NCBI GenBank assembly: GCA_016793565.1
Contig: JAEUMA010000689.1
Location: 1-7,609 of the forward strand
Length of the DNA: 7,609 nt
DNA from: Rhizobiaceae bacterium
GTDB taxonomy: Bacteria; Pseudomonadota; Alphaproteobacteria; Rhizobiales; Rhizobiaceae
Direction of reading: 5' to 3'
Shown here: positions 1 through 5,912 of the stretch, piece after piece
Position numbering within the stretch: the first letter of the stretch is position 1
How the letters are laid out: every line of letters starts with the position of its first letter
The notes under the pieces: model-generated
Databases searched by the model: none
What the model saw: the letters and a program-made list of their open reading frames with translations, nothing else
Told to the model about the DNA's origin: nothing
Translations under genes and position numbers: made by a program

Positions 1-696
1 CGCCTCCCAGTGAATGCCGGCGATGACCTTGAGCGTCATCAGCGGGTAGGCGAGGAAGGCCTTTGCCAGCGCTGCGTCGTCGAGCGAACGCCGCTTGCCC
101 GAAAAGGCCGCGACGAGCAAGGCACTCTCCCCGTCGCTGCAGGTGATGTGCAGCGAAAATTCTTCCGCCGGGGGTTGAACGCGAAAGCGGTAGCGCATCG
201 CCATGTCCATGAACGGCGACACGTAGAAGCGCTTCGCGCAGCTTTGCTCGATTGCAGTCCCTTGATGGTGATCCACCGGAAAGAGGTAGCTGTGGCGCTG
301 CCCAAAGGTGTTGTTGACCTCGTACAGGATGGCTTCGACCTCGCCCCGGCGGTCGTGGCAGAAGTAGATGCTGAGCGGATTGAAGGCGTAGCCCAGCATG
401 CGCGGCATGGCGAGCAGCCTTATCGCTCCGCCGCCGGTCTCTATGCCGGCCGCCTGTAGATGGCGCTCGACATAGGCCCGCAGCGGAACGCCGGAGCCGT
501 CGCCATGGTCGCGGTCATAGAAGGAAAACAGGTTGAACCGGTTGCGCGACAACAGCCGCGGCCGCATCCCAGGCGCGTCGATCTCGTCCAGATCGATCAA
601 AAGGTAGAACATGCTGTAGCGCAGCCGGTGACGCCTGGGCCGCAGCCGTTGGTGCATAACGCTGCCGGCGTAGAGCGCGGAGTGGAGAACACCCAT
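1..696 (-). CDS. DUF1365 family protein (partial, C-terminus beyond left edge)
   Basis: The frame is open from an ATG at 696 to the window edge: 232 codons of a family usually about 250-270 residues long, so only the last few tens are missing. Visible DUF1365 hallmarks are the N-terminal SALYAGSVMHQRLRPRRHRL (res. 6-25), the FNLFSFYDRDHGDG block (54-67), PRMLGYAFNPLSIYFCHD (98-115), YEVNNTFGQRHSY (125-137), KRFYVSPFMDM (155-165) and KVIAGIHWEA at the cut end. The biochemical role is unproven. DUF1365 genes repeatedly sit beside a flavin amine-oxidase-like gene and a CFA-type methylase in RpoE-ChrR loci, so a part in membrane acyl-chain modification is inferred. The start overlaps the upstream stop by one base (TGATG). 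No clear Shine-Dalgarno is present, so translation is probably coupled. It is transcribed with the flavoprotein gene. The family call is secure; the function is not. Confidence 0.93.
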   Translation of the reverse strand, partial: MGVLHSALYAGSVMHQRLRPRRHRLRYSMFYLLIDLDEIDAPGMRPRLLSRNRFNLFSFYDRDHGDGSGVPLRAYVERHLQAAGIETGGGAIRLLAMPRMLGYAFNPLSIYFCHDRRGEVEAILYEVNNTFGQRHSYLFPVDHHQGTAIEQSCAKRFYVSPFMDMAMRYRFRVQPPAEEFSLHITCSDGESALLVAAFSGKRRSLDDAALAKAFLAYPLMTLKVIAGIHWEA

Positions 697-2045
697 CACG
701 CGGCCACGGCATCGCTGCGCGGCGGCGCGACGGAGATGTGGATGCGGCCCGACTCGTCCGCGACCGCCCATGGACGCCGGACCCCGCCGAGAGCCTCGGC
801 GACCGCCAGCCCGGACTGCAGCCCGTCCTCGTGAAAGCCCGCGCCGAAATAGGCACCGCAGAACCACGTGTTGCGAATGCCCTGAAGCGACCACAGCGAG
901 CGCTGGGCCAGTGCGGTGCCAGCGTCGAAGACCGGATGCTCGTAGGTATTGCGACAGACTACCGAGGACGGCTCCGGCTCGACAGTCGGATTGAGCGTGA
1001 CGAAGAAGGGCGTATCGTCCGGCAGTCCCTGCAGCCGGTTCATCCAGTAGGTGACCGACAGTTTCCGCGTTTCCCCTCGCCCCTCGGCGAGATAGTTCCA
1101 GCTCGACCACGCCCTATGCCGGCGCGGCATCAGGCACGGATCCGAGTGCAGCCAGGCCTCGTTGCGGCAATAGCCGAAACGTCCCAGGATGGCGGTCTCG
1201 TCGGGGCGCGCGTCGGCGAGCATACGGAGCGCCTGGTCCGCATGCGTGGCGATCACCACATGGTCGAAGCGCCGCACGATCCCCTCGGCGTCCGTCAGCC
1301 ACGCTCCGCCAGCCCTGCGCGCGATCGAACGAATGCCGCATCCGGCGAAGACCTTGCCCTGAAGCCTCGCGGCCAGGCGCTTCACATATTGGCGGCTTCC
1401 GCCTTCGACGGTACGCCAGACCGGCCGTCCCGTCAGCTTGAGCAGCCCATGATTGTCGCAGAAGCGGATGAAGGCAGCGGCTGGATAGTTGCCGATCTCC
1501 GCCGACGGTGTCGACCAAATGGCGGCCGCCATCGGATAAAGGTGGTCGTCTCGGAACGCCGAGCCGTAACCTTTAGCATCGAGATAGTCCGCGAGGCTGA
1601 TGTCGCCGGCCGCCGCGATGTCGGCGGGCGCCTGCCTGTAGAAGCGCAGCAGTTCACGCATCATGCGCCAGAAGCGCGGGCTCGCAACATTCGAAGGCTG
1701 CGCCAGTAGGCCGGCAAGGCCGGTACCCGAATATTCCAGCCGGCCGCCGTCGAGCGACACGGCGAACGACATGTCCGAAGGCTTGGAGCGCACTTCGAGA
1801 TGATCGAACAGCGCTGTCAGATTGGGATAGGTCTGTTCGTTGTAGACTATGAAGCCGGTGTCGACGAAACTGTGCCCCGCGTCGACGGTGTTGCTGTGGC
1901 CGCCGATGCGCTTTTCCGCCTCGAACAACGAAACCTCGTGCCGCGAGGACAGCAGCCAGGCAGCCGAAAGGCCGGAGATGCCGCTCCCGACGACCGCGAT
2001 CTTCAGCGGGTGGCTTGAATCGGTAGACATTGCTTGCACCGTCAT
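696..2045 (-). CDS. FAD/NAD(P)-binding amine-oxidase-like oxidoreductase
   Basis: Predicted 449-residue flavoprotein. An N-terminal Rossmann dinucleotide site, VVGSGISGLSAAW (res. 18-30; Gly20, Gly22, Gly25), is followed by the acidic end of strand 2, LFEAEKRIGGHSNT (Glu42), typical of FAD ribose binding. The C-terminal FAD motif CGAYFGAGFHEDGLQSG lies near 396-412, followed by a variable tail of about 30 residues. These features match the soluble amine-oxidase/phytoene-desaturase-like family usually paired with DUF1365. The ATG at 2045 was chosen because AGGGGA (2054-2049) precedes it closely. An in-frame ATG at 2030 has no SD. The frame stays open far upstream, but that stretch runs through the promoter and rpoE and is not coding. 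By analogy with furan fatty acid synthesis in R. sphaeroides it may act as an acyl-chain desaturase or dehydrogenase; this is inference. It is first in a two-gene unit with DUF1365 and lies behind a sigma-E-type promoter. Confidence 0.92.
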   Translation of the reverse strand: MTVQAMSTDSSHPLKIAVVGSGISGLSAAWLLSSRHEVSLFEAEKRIGGHSNTVDAGHSFVDTGFIVYNEQTYPNLTALFDHLEVRSKPSDMSFAVSLDGGRLEYSGTGLAGLLAQPSNVASPRFWRMMRELLRFYRQAPADIAAAGDISLADYLDAKGYGSAFRDDHLYPMAAAIWSTPSAEIGNYPAAAFIRFCDNHGLLKLTGRPVWRTVEGGSRQYVKRLAARLQGKVFAGCGIRSIARRAGGAWLTDAEGIVRRFDHVVIATHADQALRMLADARPDETAILGRFGYCRNEAWLHSDPCLMPRRHRAWSSWNYLAEGRGETRKLSVTYWMNRLQGLPDDTPFFVTLNPTVEPEPSSVVCRNTYEHPVFDAGTALAQRSLWSLQGIRNTWFCGAYFGAGFHEDGLQSGLAVAEALGGVRRPWAVADESGRIHISVAPPRSDAVAA

Positions 2046-2098
2046 GCTTCCCCTGCGAAATCCTCTGGAACAGGAGGGGCGTCCTCCCATAGCGTGAG

Positions 2099-2128
2099 TT
2101 TCTACGCAGCTCCGGCCGATCCGGATCA
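2099..2128 (-). promoter_or_regulatory. Sigma-E (ECF11)-type promoter for flavoprotein-DUF1365 unit
   Basis: Read on the minus strand: -35 TGATCC (2128-2123), an 18-nt spacer ending in TGCG, and -10 TAGAAA (2104-2099). TGATCC is, as I recall, the -35 recognised by R. sphaeroides RpoE. The predicted transcript begins near 2092, giving a leader of about 47 nt before the ATG at 2045. That leader could form a small hairpin (GGAGG/CCTCC arms at 2087-2083 and 2077-2073). Of the 33 bases from CGGTGATCC through TAGAAA, 26 are identical to the promoter in front of the DUF2147 gene. Confidence 0.82.
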
Positions 2129-2144
2129 CCGTCGCCGTGATCCG
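2122..2144. repeat. 8-bp inverted repeat carrying two outward-facing -35 elements
   Basis: CGGATCAC (2122-2129) and GTGATCCG (2137-2144) are perfect inverted repeats separated by 7 bp. Each arm contains one TGATCC -35 hexamer, so the palindrome is the shared core of the divergent promoters and not an independent operator. The two hexamers are 9 bp apart. Polymerase bound at one promoter would be expected to cover the -35 of the other. Confidence 0.8.
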
Positions 2145-2167
2145 ATGGAAGGGTTGGTGCGTAACAA
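2138..2167 (+). promoter_or_regulatory. Sigma-E (ECF11)-type autoregulatory promoter of rpoE-chrR operon
   Basis: -35 TGATCC (2138-2143), an 18-nt spacer ending in TGCG, and -10 TAACAA (2162-2167). The architecture is the same as in the two minus-strand promoters in the window (TGATCC-N14-TGCGTA). The predicted start of transcription near 2174 leaves a leader of about 75 nt before the rpoE ATG at 2248. Positive autoregulation of rpoE through such a site is established for R. sphaeroides and is inferred here. Confidence 0.82.
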
Positions 2168-2238
2168 GGCCCATGAATGCACCCGGATACTGTTTCAGGC
2201 CCGACACGATCCTTATCGCCTTCGATCCCGCAACGGTC

Positions 2239-2243
2239 GAGGT
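2239..2243 (+). promoter_or_regulatory. Ribosome binding site deciding the rpoE start
   Basis: GAGGT ends 4 nt before the ATG at 2248. It favours that start over the ATG two codons downstream at 2254 and over upstream in-frame codons. The farthest of these, a GTG at 2137, lies inside the promoter -35 and cannot be transcribed from it. Confidence 0.6.
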
Positions 2244-2247
2244 GCCC

Positions 2248-2826
2248 ATGACGATGCGCAAGCAGGAAACGTCTCTTTCGGCGGAGGAAGGCGCCAGGCT
2301 GATGGCCGCCGTCGCCGGCGAACGCAACCGCTCCGCCTTCGCGAAATTGTTCGACTACTACGCTCCGCGACTGAAGTCCTTCATGATGCGCTCGGGCATG
2401 ACGTCCCCGGTGGCCGAGGACCTCGCGCAGGAGACCATGCTTCTCGTCTGGAAGAAGGCGTCCTACTTCGACCCGCTTCGAGCCGGCGTGTCGACATGGA
2501 TCTTCACGATCGCCCGCAACGTCAGGATCGATCGGCTGCGGCGCGAGGGAAGACCTTCCGCCGCAGATTCGCTCGATCCGTCGGACGAGCCGGAAGAACC
2601 CGCTTCGGCCGAAGCCTCAATCATGGCGGCAGAGCGCGATGAACGCGTTCGCGCGGCGATCGCCATGCTGCCTGGCGAGCAGGCGGAAATCCTTCGCATG
2701 GCCTATTTCGGCGACAAGGCGCAGTCCGAAATTGCCCGCGACCTCGGCATCCCGCTCGGCACCGTCAAATCACGCACCCGGCTGGCACTCAACCGCCTGC
2801 GCGCAATCCTGGACGACCTCGTATGA
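2248..2826 (+). CDS. rpoE: RNA polymerase ECF sigma factor RpoE (ECF11, ChrR-controlled)
   Basis: 192-residue extracytoplasmic-function sigma factor. Region sigma-2 spans about res. 28-100: FAKLFDYYAPRLKSFMMRSG (31-50), the core-binding EDLAQETMLLVWKKASYFDP (57-76), and the -10-reading VSTWIFTIARNVRIDRLRRE (81-100). An acidic linker (about 109-130) leads to sigma-4 (about 130-188). This contains MLPGEQAEILRMAYFGDKAQ and the helix-turn-helix EIARDLGIPLGTVKSRTRLA (161-180), which reads the -35. The SD at 2239 sets the start. The stop overlaps the chrR ATG by 4 nt (ATGA), so the pair is translationally coupled. Overall resemblance and the ChrR partner place it in ECF11, which responds to singlet oxygen and related oxidants. 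It probably activates the three TGATCC promoters seen here, including its own. Confidence 0.95.
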   Translation: MTMRKQETSLSAEEGARLMAAVAGERNRSAFAKLFDYYAPRLKSFMMRSGMTSPVAEDLAQETMLLVWKKASYFDPLRAGVSTWIFTIARNVRIDRLRREGRPSAADSLDPSDEPEEPASAEASIMAAERDERVRAAIAMLPGEQAEILRMAYFGDKAQSEIARDLGIPLGTVKSRTRLALNRLRAILDDLV

Positions 2827-3476
2827 TCAAGCACCATCCCAGCGACGAAACGCTGCTCCGCTACGCCAGCGGCACTCTGGAGGCCGGCCCGCGGGTGGTC
2901 GTCGCCATCCATGTCGGCGACTGCACGGCCTGTGCCGCACGCGTCGCGGATTTCGAGGCTCTTGGCGGCGCGTTCCTGGACGATCTTCCAGCCGAGAAGC
3001 TTGGCGACGGCGCGTTCGACGCGCTGATGTCGAGGATCGATGCGGATGCCGCAAGTCGCGCTATCCCGGCGCAGCCGCGAAGGCTTTCTCGCGCCGAAGT
3101 CGGCATACGCCTTCCAGAGGCGCTGGACGATTGCGAAGTGGGCCCATGGCGTTGGATCGGACCCGGCGTGCGCCGGAGCCGGGTCACCCTCGCCGACGAT
3201 CCCAAGGCCAATGTCATGCTGCTTAAGGTTGCAGCGGGACGCAGGCTGCCGGAACACACGCATTCAGGCTTCGAGTACACGCAGGTGCTCAAGGGGTCGT
3301 TCCGCGATGCGCGCGGCCATTACGAACCCGGCGACATGGACGAGGCGGATTCCGAGGTCGACCACCAGCCGGTGGTCGACGAGACGGGCGAATGCATCTG
3401 CATCGCCGCGGTGGAGGGTGGCATCCGCCTGCGCGGTTTCTTCGGGCGGATGTTCCAGCCGCTGTTCAGCGCCTGA
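2823..3476 (+). CDS. chrR: ChrR-type zinc anti-sigma factor (ASD + cupin)
   Basis: 217 residues with the two-domain plan of R. sphaeroides ChrR. The N-terminal zinc anti-sigma domain (about 1-80) has His5 and the H-x3-C-x2-C set His30, Cys34, Cys37 (AIHVGDCTAC), which bind zinc and hold sigma-E. The C-terminal cupin domain (about 100-210) keeps its metal ligands His145, His147 and Glu151 (LPEHTHSGFEYT) and His181 (EVDHQPV), followed by CIC (Cys191, Cys193) and the closing QPLF. In R. sphaeroides the cupin domain is needed for the singlet-oxygen response and the ASD alone suffices to inhibit sigma-E. All these residues are present, so the protein should be both inhibitor and sensor. It is cytoplasmic, with no membrane segment. 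The start is coupled to rpoE through ATGA; it is read in the same operon. Confidence 0.95.
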   Translation: MIKHHPSDETLLRYASGTLEAGPRVVVAIHVGDCTACAARVADFEALGGAFLDDLPAEKLGDGAFDALMSRIDADAASRAIPAQPRRLSRAEVGIRLPEALDDCEVGPWRWIGPGVRRSRVTLADDPKANVMLLKVAAGRRLPEHTHSGFEYTQVLKGSFRDARGHYEPGDMDEADSEVDHQPVVDETGECICIAAVEGGIRLRGFFGRMFQPLFSA

Positions 3477-3486
3477 GGGCACGGTC

Positions 3487-4311
3487 ATGGCGCTGTTTGC
3501 CGCCGCGCTTGCCATTGGTCTCTCGATTGCGATGGCCATATCCTGCCTCGTCGCGATCACGACGGGCAAGTCCGGCTGGATCGACGCGACGTGGTCGCTC
3601 GCGGTCGGTCTGTTCGGCGCCGCCGCGGCCCTCGGCGGCCCCTTCGGCGCCGAGACGACGACGCGGCAATGGCTGGTCGCCCTGCTGGCGCTCATCTGGT
3701 CGCTGCGCCTCGGTCTCCATATCGCCGTCCGCACCGCCGGCAGCGACAGGGACGATCCCCGCTACGCCCAGCTCAAATCCGAATGGGGGCCGGCCTTTCG
3801 CTCACGCTTGTTCCTGTTCCTCCAGATACAGGCTGCGGTGGCCTTCGTGCTGGTGCTTTCGATCATGGCCGCCGCGCACAATCCCGCCGCCTTTCCGTCG
3901 GTAGGCGACGGTATCGGCATAGCGCTGATGCTCGTCGCCGTGGCCGGCGAGGCCCTGTCCGACCGGCAACTGGCCGCGTTTCGGGCCAACCCGGCCAATG
4001 CCGGCCTCGTCTGCGACGTCGGGCTTTGGGGTCTGACGCGCCATCCCAACTATTTCTTCGAATGGCTCGGATGGCTGGCCTATGCGGCGATCGCGATCAA
4101 CACGTCAGGCACCTATGGCTGGGGGTGGCTGGCCCAGGCCGGCCCGGCGCTGATGTACTGGCTGCTGGTACATGTGTCGGGCATCCCGCCGCTGGAGGCA
4201 CACATGCTGCGCTCGCGCGGCGACCGTTTCCGCCGCTACCAGCAACGCGTCAACGCATTCTGGCCAGGCCCGCCCAGGGGGGCGGCATCCGTCGAAGGGA
4301 GACGATCGTGA
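3487..4311 (+). CDS. DUF1295 (steroid 5-alpha-reductase-like) membrane protein
   Basis: 274-residue polytopic membrane protein. Hydrophobic segments lie at about 3-24, 33-52, 61-81, 110-130, 142-158 and 190-232. The C-terminal half has the family signature: SDRQLAAFRANPAN (158-171), CDVGLWGLTRHPNYFFEWLGW (176-196) and a final GIPPLEAHMLRSRGDRFRRY (232-251). This fold is shared with steroid 5-alpha reductases and isoprenylcysteine methyltransferases, which act on lipid substrates inside the membrane. The substrate here is unknown; a reductive or transfer step on an acyl chain is only inferred. The ATG was chosen for the SD GAGGG (3475-3479), 7 nt upstream and overlapping the chrR stop. The gene starts 10 nt after chrR and ends in a 4-nt overlap with the methyltransferase, so it belongs to the sigma-E operon. 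Confidence 0.92.
   Translation: MALFAAALAIGLSIAMAISCLVAITTGKSGWIDATWSLAVGLFGAAAALGGPFGAETTTRQWLVALLALIWSLRLGLHIAVRTAGSDRDDPRYAQLKSEWGPAFRSRLFLFLQIQAAVAFVLVLSIMAAAHNPAAFPSVGDGIGIALMLVAVAGEALSDRQLAAFRANPANAGLVCDVGLWGLTRHPNYFFEWLGWLAYAAIAINTSGTYGWGWLAQAGPALMYWLLVHVSGIPPLEAHMLRSRGDRFRRYQQRVNAFWPGPPRGAASVEGRRS
4295..4301 (+). promoter_or_regulatory. Ribosome binding site for the GTG-started methyltransferase
   Basis: AAGGGAG lies 6 nt before the GTG at 4308, inside the last codons of the DUF1295 gene. It supports the GTG over the first internal ATG at 4458, which would remove a conserved N-terminal segment. Confidence 0.65.
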
Positions 4312-5336
4312 GCTTTATCTCGTCCGCGACACGCGCGGTGGAACGCACCCCCTTGCCCGATGGGGCGACGCGTCTCGGCATCGACTTCCTGGTCGGACGC
4401 ACGCGCCGCCGCCTGGCGCGCGCGACGCCGGACGGCGAAGCCGGCTTCGCCAAAGACATGACGAACCATCCGATAGCCGAGCACGCCGCCAGCGCCAACG
4501 AGCAGCATTACGAACTGCCGCCCGAATTCTTCGGCCTGACGCTCGGGCCGCGCCGCAAATACTCCTGCTGCTTCTACGACACCGGGCGCGAGGACCTCGC
4601 GGCTGCCGAAATAGCCGCGCTGGAGCGGACGGTCGACAATGCCGACCTGTGCGACGGCCAGTCGATCCTCGAACTCGGCTGCGGCTGGGGTTCGCTGACG
4701 CTTTTCATGGCGGAGCGTTTCCCGCACGCCCGTATTGTGGCCGTTTCAAACTCCGCGCCGCAACGCCGCCATATCGTGGCGCAGGCGGCATCGCGCGGAC
4801 TGCGAAACGTGGAGGTGCGGACGGCCGACATGAACGACTTCCAGCCCGAGCAGAGATTCGACCGCGTCGTCTCCGTCGAGATGTTCGAGCACATGGCGAA
4901 CTGGCACGGTCTGTTGTCCCGCATCCGCGACTGGCTGAACGCCGACGGCCGTCTGTTCGTCCATGTGTTCAGCCATCGCGACAGCCCCTACCGCTTCGAC
5001 CATCGCGACGACGCCGACTGGATCGCACAGCATTTCTTCACTGGCGGCGTCATGCCGAGCCATGGCCTGATCGGCCATTTCCCCGACTGTTTCACGGTCG
5101 AACAGGACTGGCGCTGGAGCGGCGTCCACTACGCGCGCACCGCACGCGACTGGCTGGCGCGCTTCGATGCCAACCGCGAGCGCATCGAGCCGCTTCTACG
5201 GCAGGTCTACGGTTCGGATGCCGGTCTATGGCTGCGGCGCTGGCGCCTTTTCTACCTCGCGACGGAAGGGCTGTTCGGCCATGCGGGCGGTGCCGAGTGG
5301 GGCGTCAGCCATTACCGGCTGCGGCCCGTCGGCTGA
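4308..5336 (+). CDS. SAM-dependent methyltransferase, CFA synthase/coclaurine NMT-like
   Basis: 342-residue class I methyltransferase of the cyclopropane-fatty-acid-synthase superfamily. Seen in order: an N-terminal helical segment LPDGATRLGIDFLVGRTRRR (16-35), NEQHYELPPEFFGLTLG (64-80), YSCCFYDTG (85-93), SAM motif I SILELGCGWGSLTLF (119-133), VSNSAPQ (146-152), VSVEMFEHMANWH (188-200), SGVHYARTARDWL (271-283) and WRLFYLATEGLF (312-323). The YSCC, AVSNS and EMFEHM variants and the HYART block resemble plant coclaurine N-methyltransferases more than classical Cfa. E. coli Cfa is 382 residues. The likely activity is methylation of unsaturated phospholipid acyl chains, as in the furan fatty acid methylase step of R. 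sphaeroides. True cyclopropanation and N- or O-methylation remain possible. The start is a GTG overlapping the DUF1295 stop (GTGA). Confidence 0.9.
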   Translation: MSFISSATRAVERTPLPDGATRLGIDFLVGRTRRRLARATPDGEAGFAKDMTNHPIAEHAASANEQHYELPPEFFGLTLGPRRKYSCCFYDTGREDLAAAEIAALERTVDNADLCDGQSILELGCGWGSLTLFMAERFPHARIVAVSNSAPQRRHIVAQAASRGLRNVEVRTADMNDFQPEQRFDRVVSVEMFEHMANWHGLLSRIRDWLNADGRLFVHVFSHRDSPYRFDHRDDADWIAQHFFTGGVMPSHGLIGHFPDCFTVEQDWRWSGVHYARTARDWLARFDANRERIEPLLRQVYGSDAGLWLRRWRLFYLATEGLFGHAGGAEWGVSHYRLRPVG

Positions 5337-5339
5337 GCC

Positions 5340-5912
5340 ATGCGGGCCGCCCGGCTTATGTGGGAGCGGATCGAGGCCTACGCCGCCCATGACGATCCGC
5401 GGTCGCAGGCGGCCAACTGGATCGCCCTGGTAGTCGCCTGGAACCAGCCCTTCTATCCGCTCTATCTGTGGTGGATCGTCGGTCTGGAAAAGACTGCTCC
5501 CTCGCTGCTGACATTCCTTTCGACACCGGTCTTCGCGGCGATACCGGCCTTGTCCCGCCGCCATCCTCTGGCGGCGCGAGCCTTGCTGCCGTTGGCGGGG
5601 ATCGCCAACGGGTTCCTCGCGACCAAGGCGCTGGGGGTCGGCTCGGGCGTGCAGATGTTTCTGCTTCCATGCGCGCTGATCGCTGCCGCGCTGTTCCGGC
5701 CTTCCGAGCGCCTGCTCGGCCTGTCGATGGTCGCGCTGTGCGCTGCCGCTTATTTCCTGCCGGATCGATGGTACGGCCCTGCCCTCGCCGACTACACGGC
5801 GGCCGAAATTGCGGCGATGGCGAGGCTCAACATTCTCAGCGCCGCCACGCTGGTCGTATTCATCGGGCTTCTGATGTCGAACCTCGCCGAGCGAGGTGCG
5901 GATCATCCTTAG
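5340..5912 (+). CDS. Uncharacterised six-helix membrane protein
   Basis: 190 residues that I do not recognise as a named family. After a basic/acidic N-terminus (RLMWERIEAYAAHDDPRSQ, 5-23) there are six likely transmembrane segments at about 26-48, 53-72, 78-98, 100-119, 124-140 and 163-182. Short loops contain LSRRHPLAAR (71-80), FRPSERLL (119-126) and PDRWYGP (141-147). The layout recalls the six-helix sensory modules found in front of adenylate cyclases or diguanylate cyclases, but no output domain follows. The gene starts 3 nt after the methyltransferase stop with no convincing SD, so translational reinitiation is likely. It is the last gene of the sigma-E operon and may work on, or respond to, the lipids handled by its neighbours; this is inference from position. 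The alternative start at 5358 also lacks an SD. Its stop overlaps the convergent DUF2177 stop. Confidence 0.85.
   Translation: MRAARLMWERIEAYAAHDDPRSQAANWIALVVAWNQPFYPLYLWWIVGLEKTAPSLLTFLSTPVFAAIPALSRRHPLAARALLPLAGIANGFLATKALGVGSGVQMFLLPCALIAAALFRPSERLLGLSMVALCAAAYFLPDRWYGPALADYTAAEIAAMARLNILSAATLVVFIGLLMSNLAERGADHP

Noticed and set aside
269..274. TGATCC on the plus strand inside the DUF1365 gene
   Set aside because: The sequence at the expected -10 is TGGCGC, and the site is within coding sequence on the opposite strand.
10..1709. Long plus-strand open frames opposite the DUF1365 and flavoprotein genes
   Set aside because: They are typical high-GC antisense shadows with arginine- and proline-rich translations; the minus strand carries recognisable protein motifs throughout.
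2046..2327. Upstream extension of the flavoprotein frame to 2327, giving 543 residues
   Set aside because: It runs antisense through the divergent promoters and the start of rpoE, and the added residues have no family resemblance. The SD-preceded ATG at 2045 keeps the whole FAD fold.
3591..4307. Open frame continuing upstream of the methyltransferase
   Set aside because: It is the out-of-frame shadow of the DUF1295 gene, arginine-rich and low in complexity. The methylase starts at the GTG at 4308.
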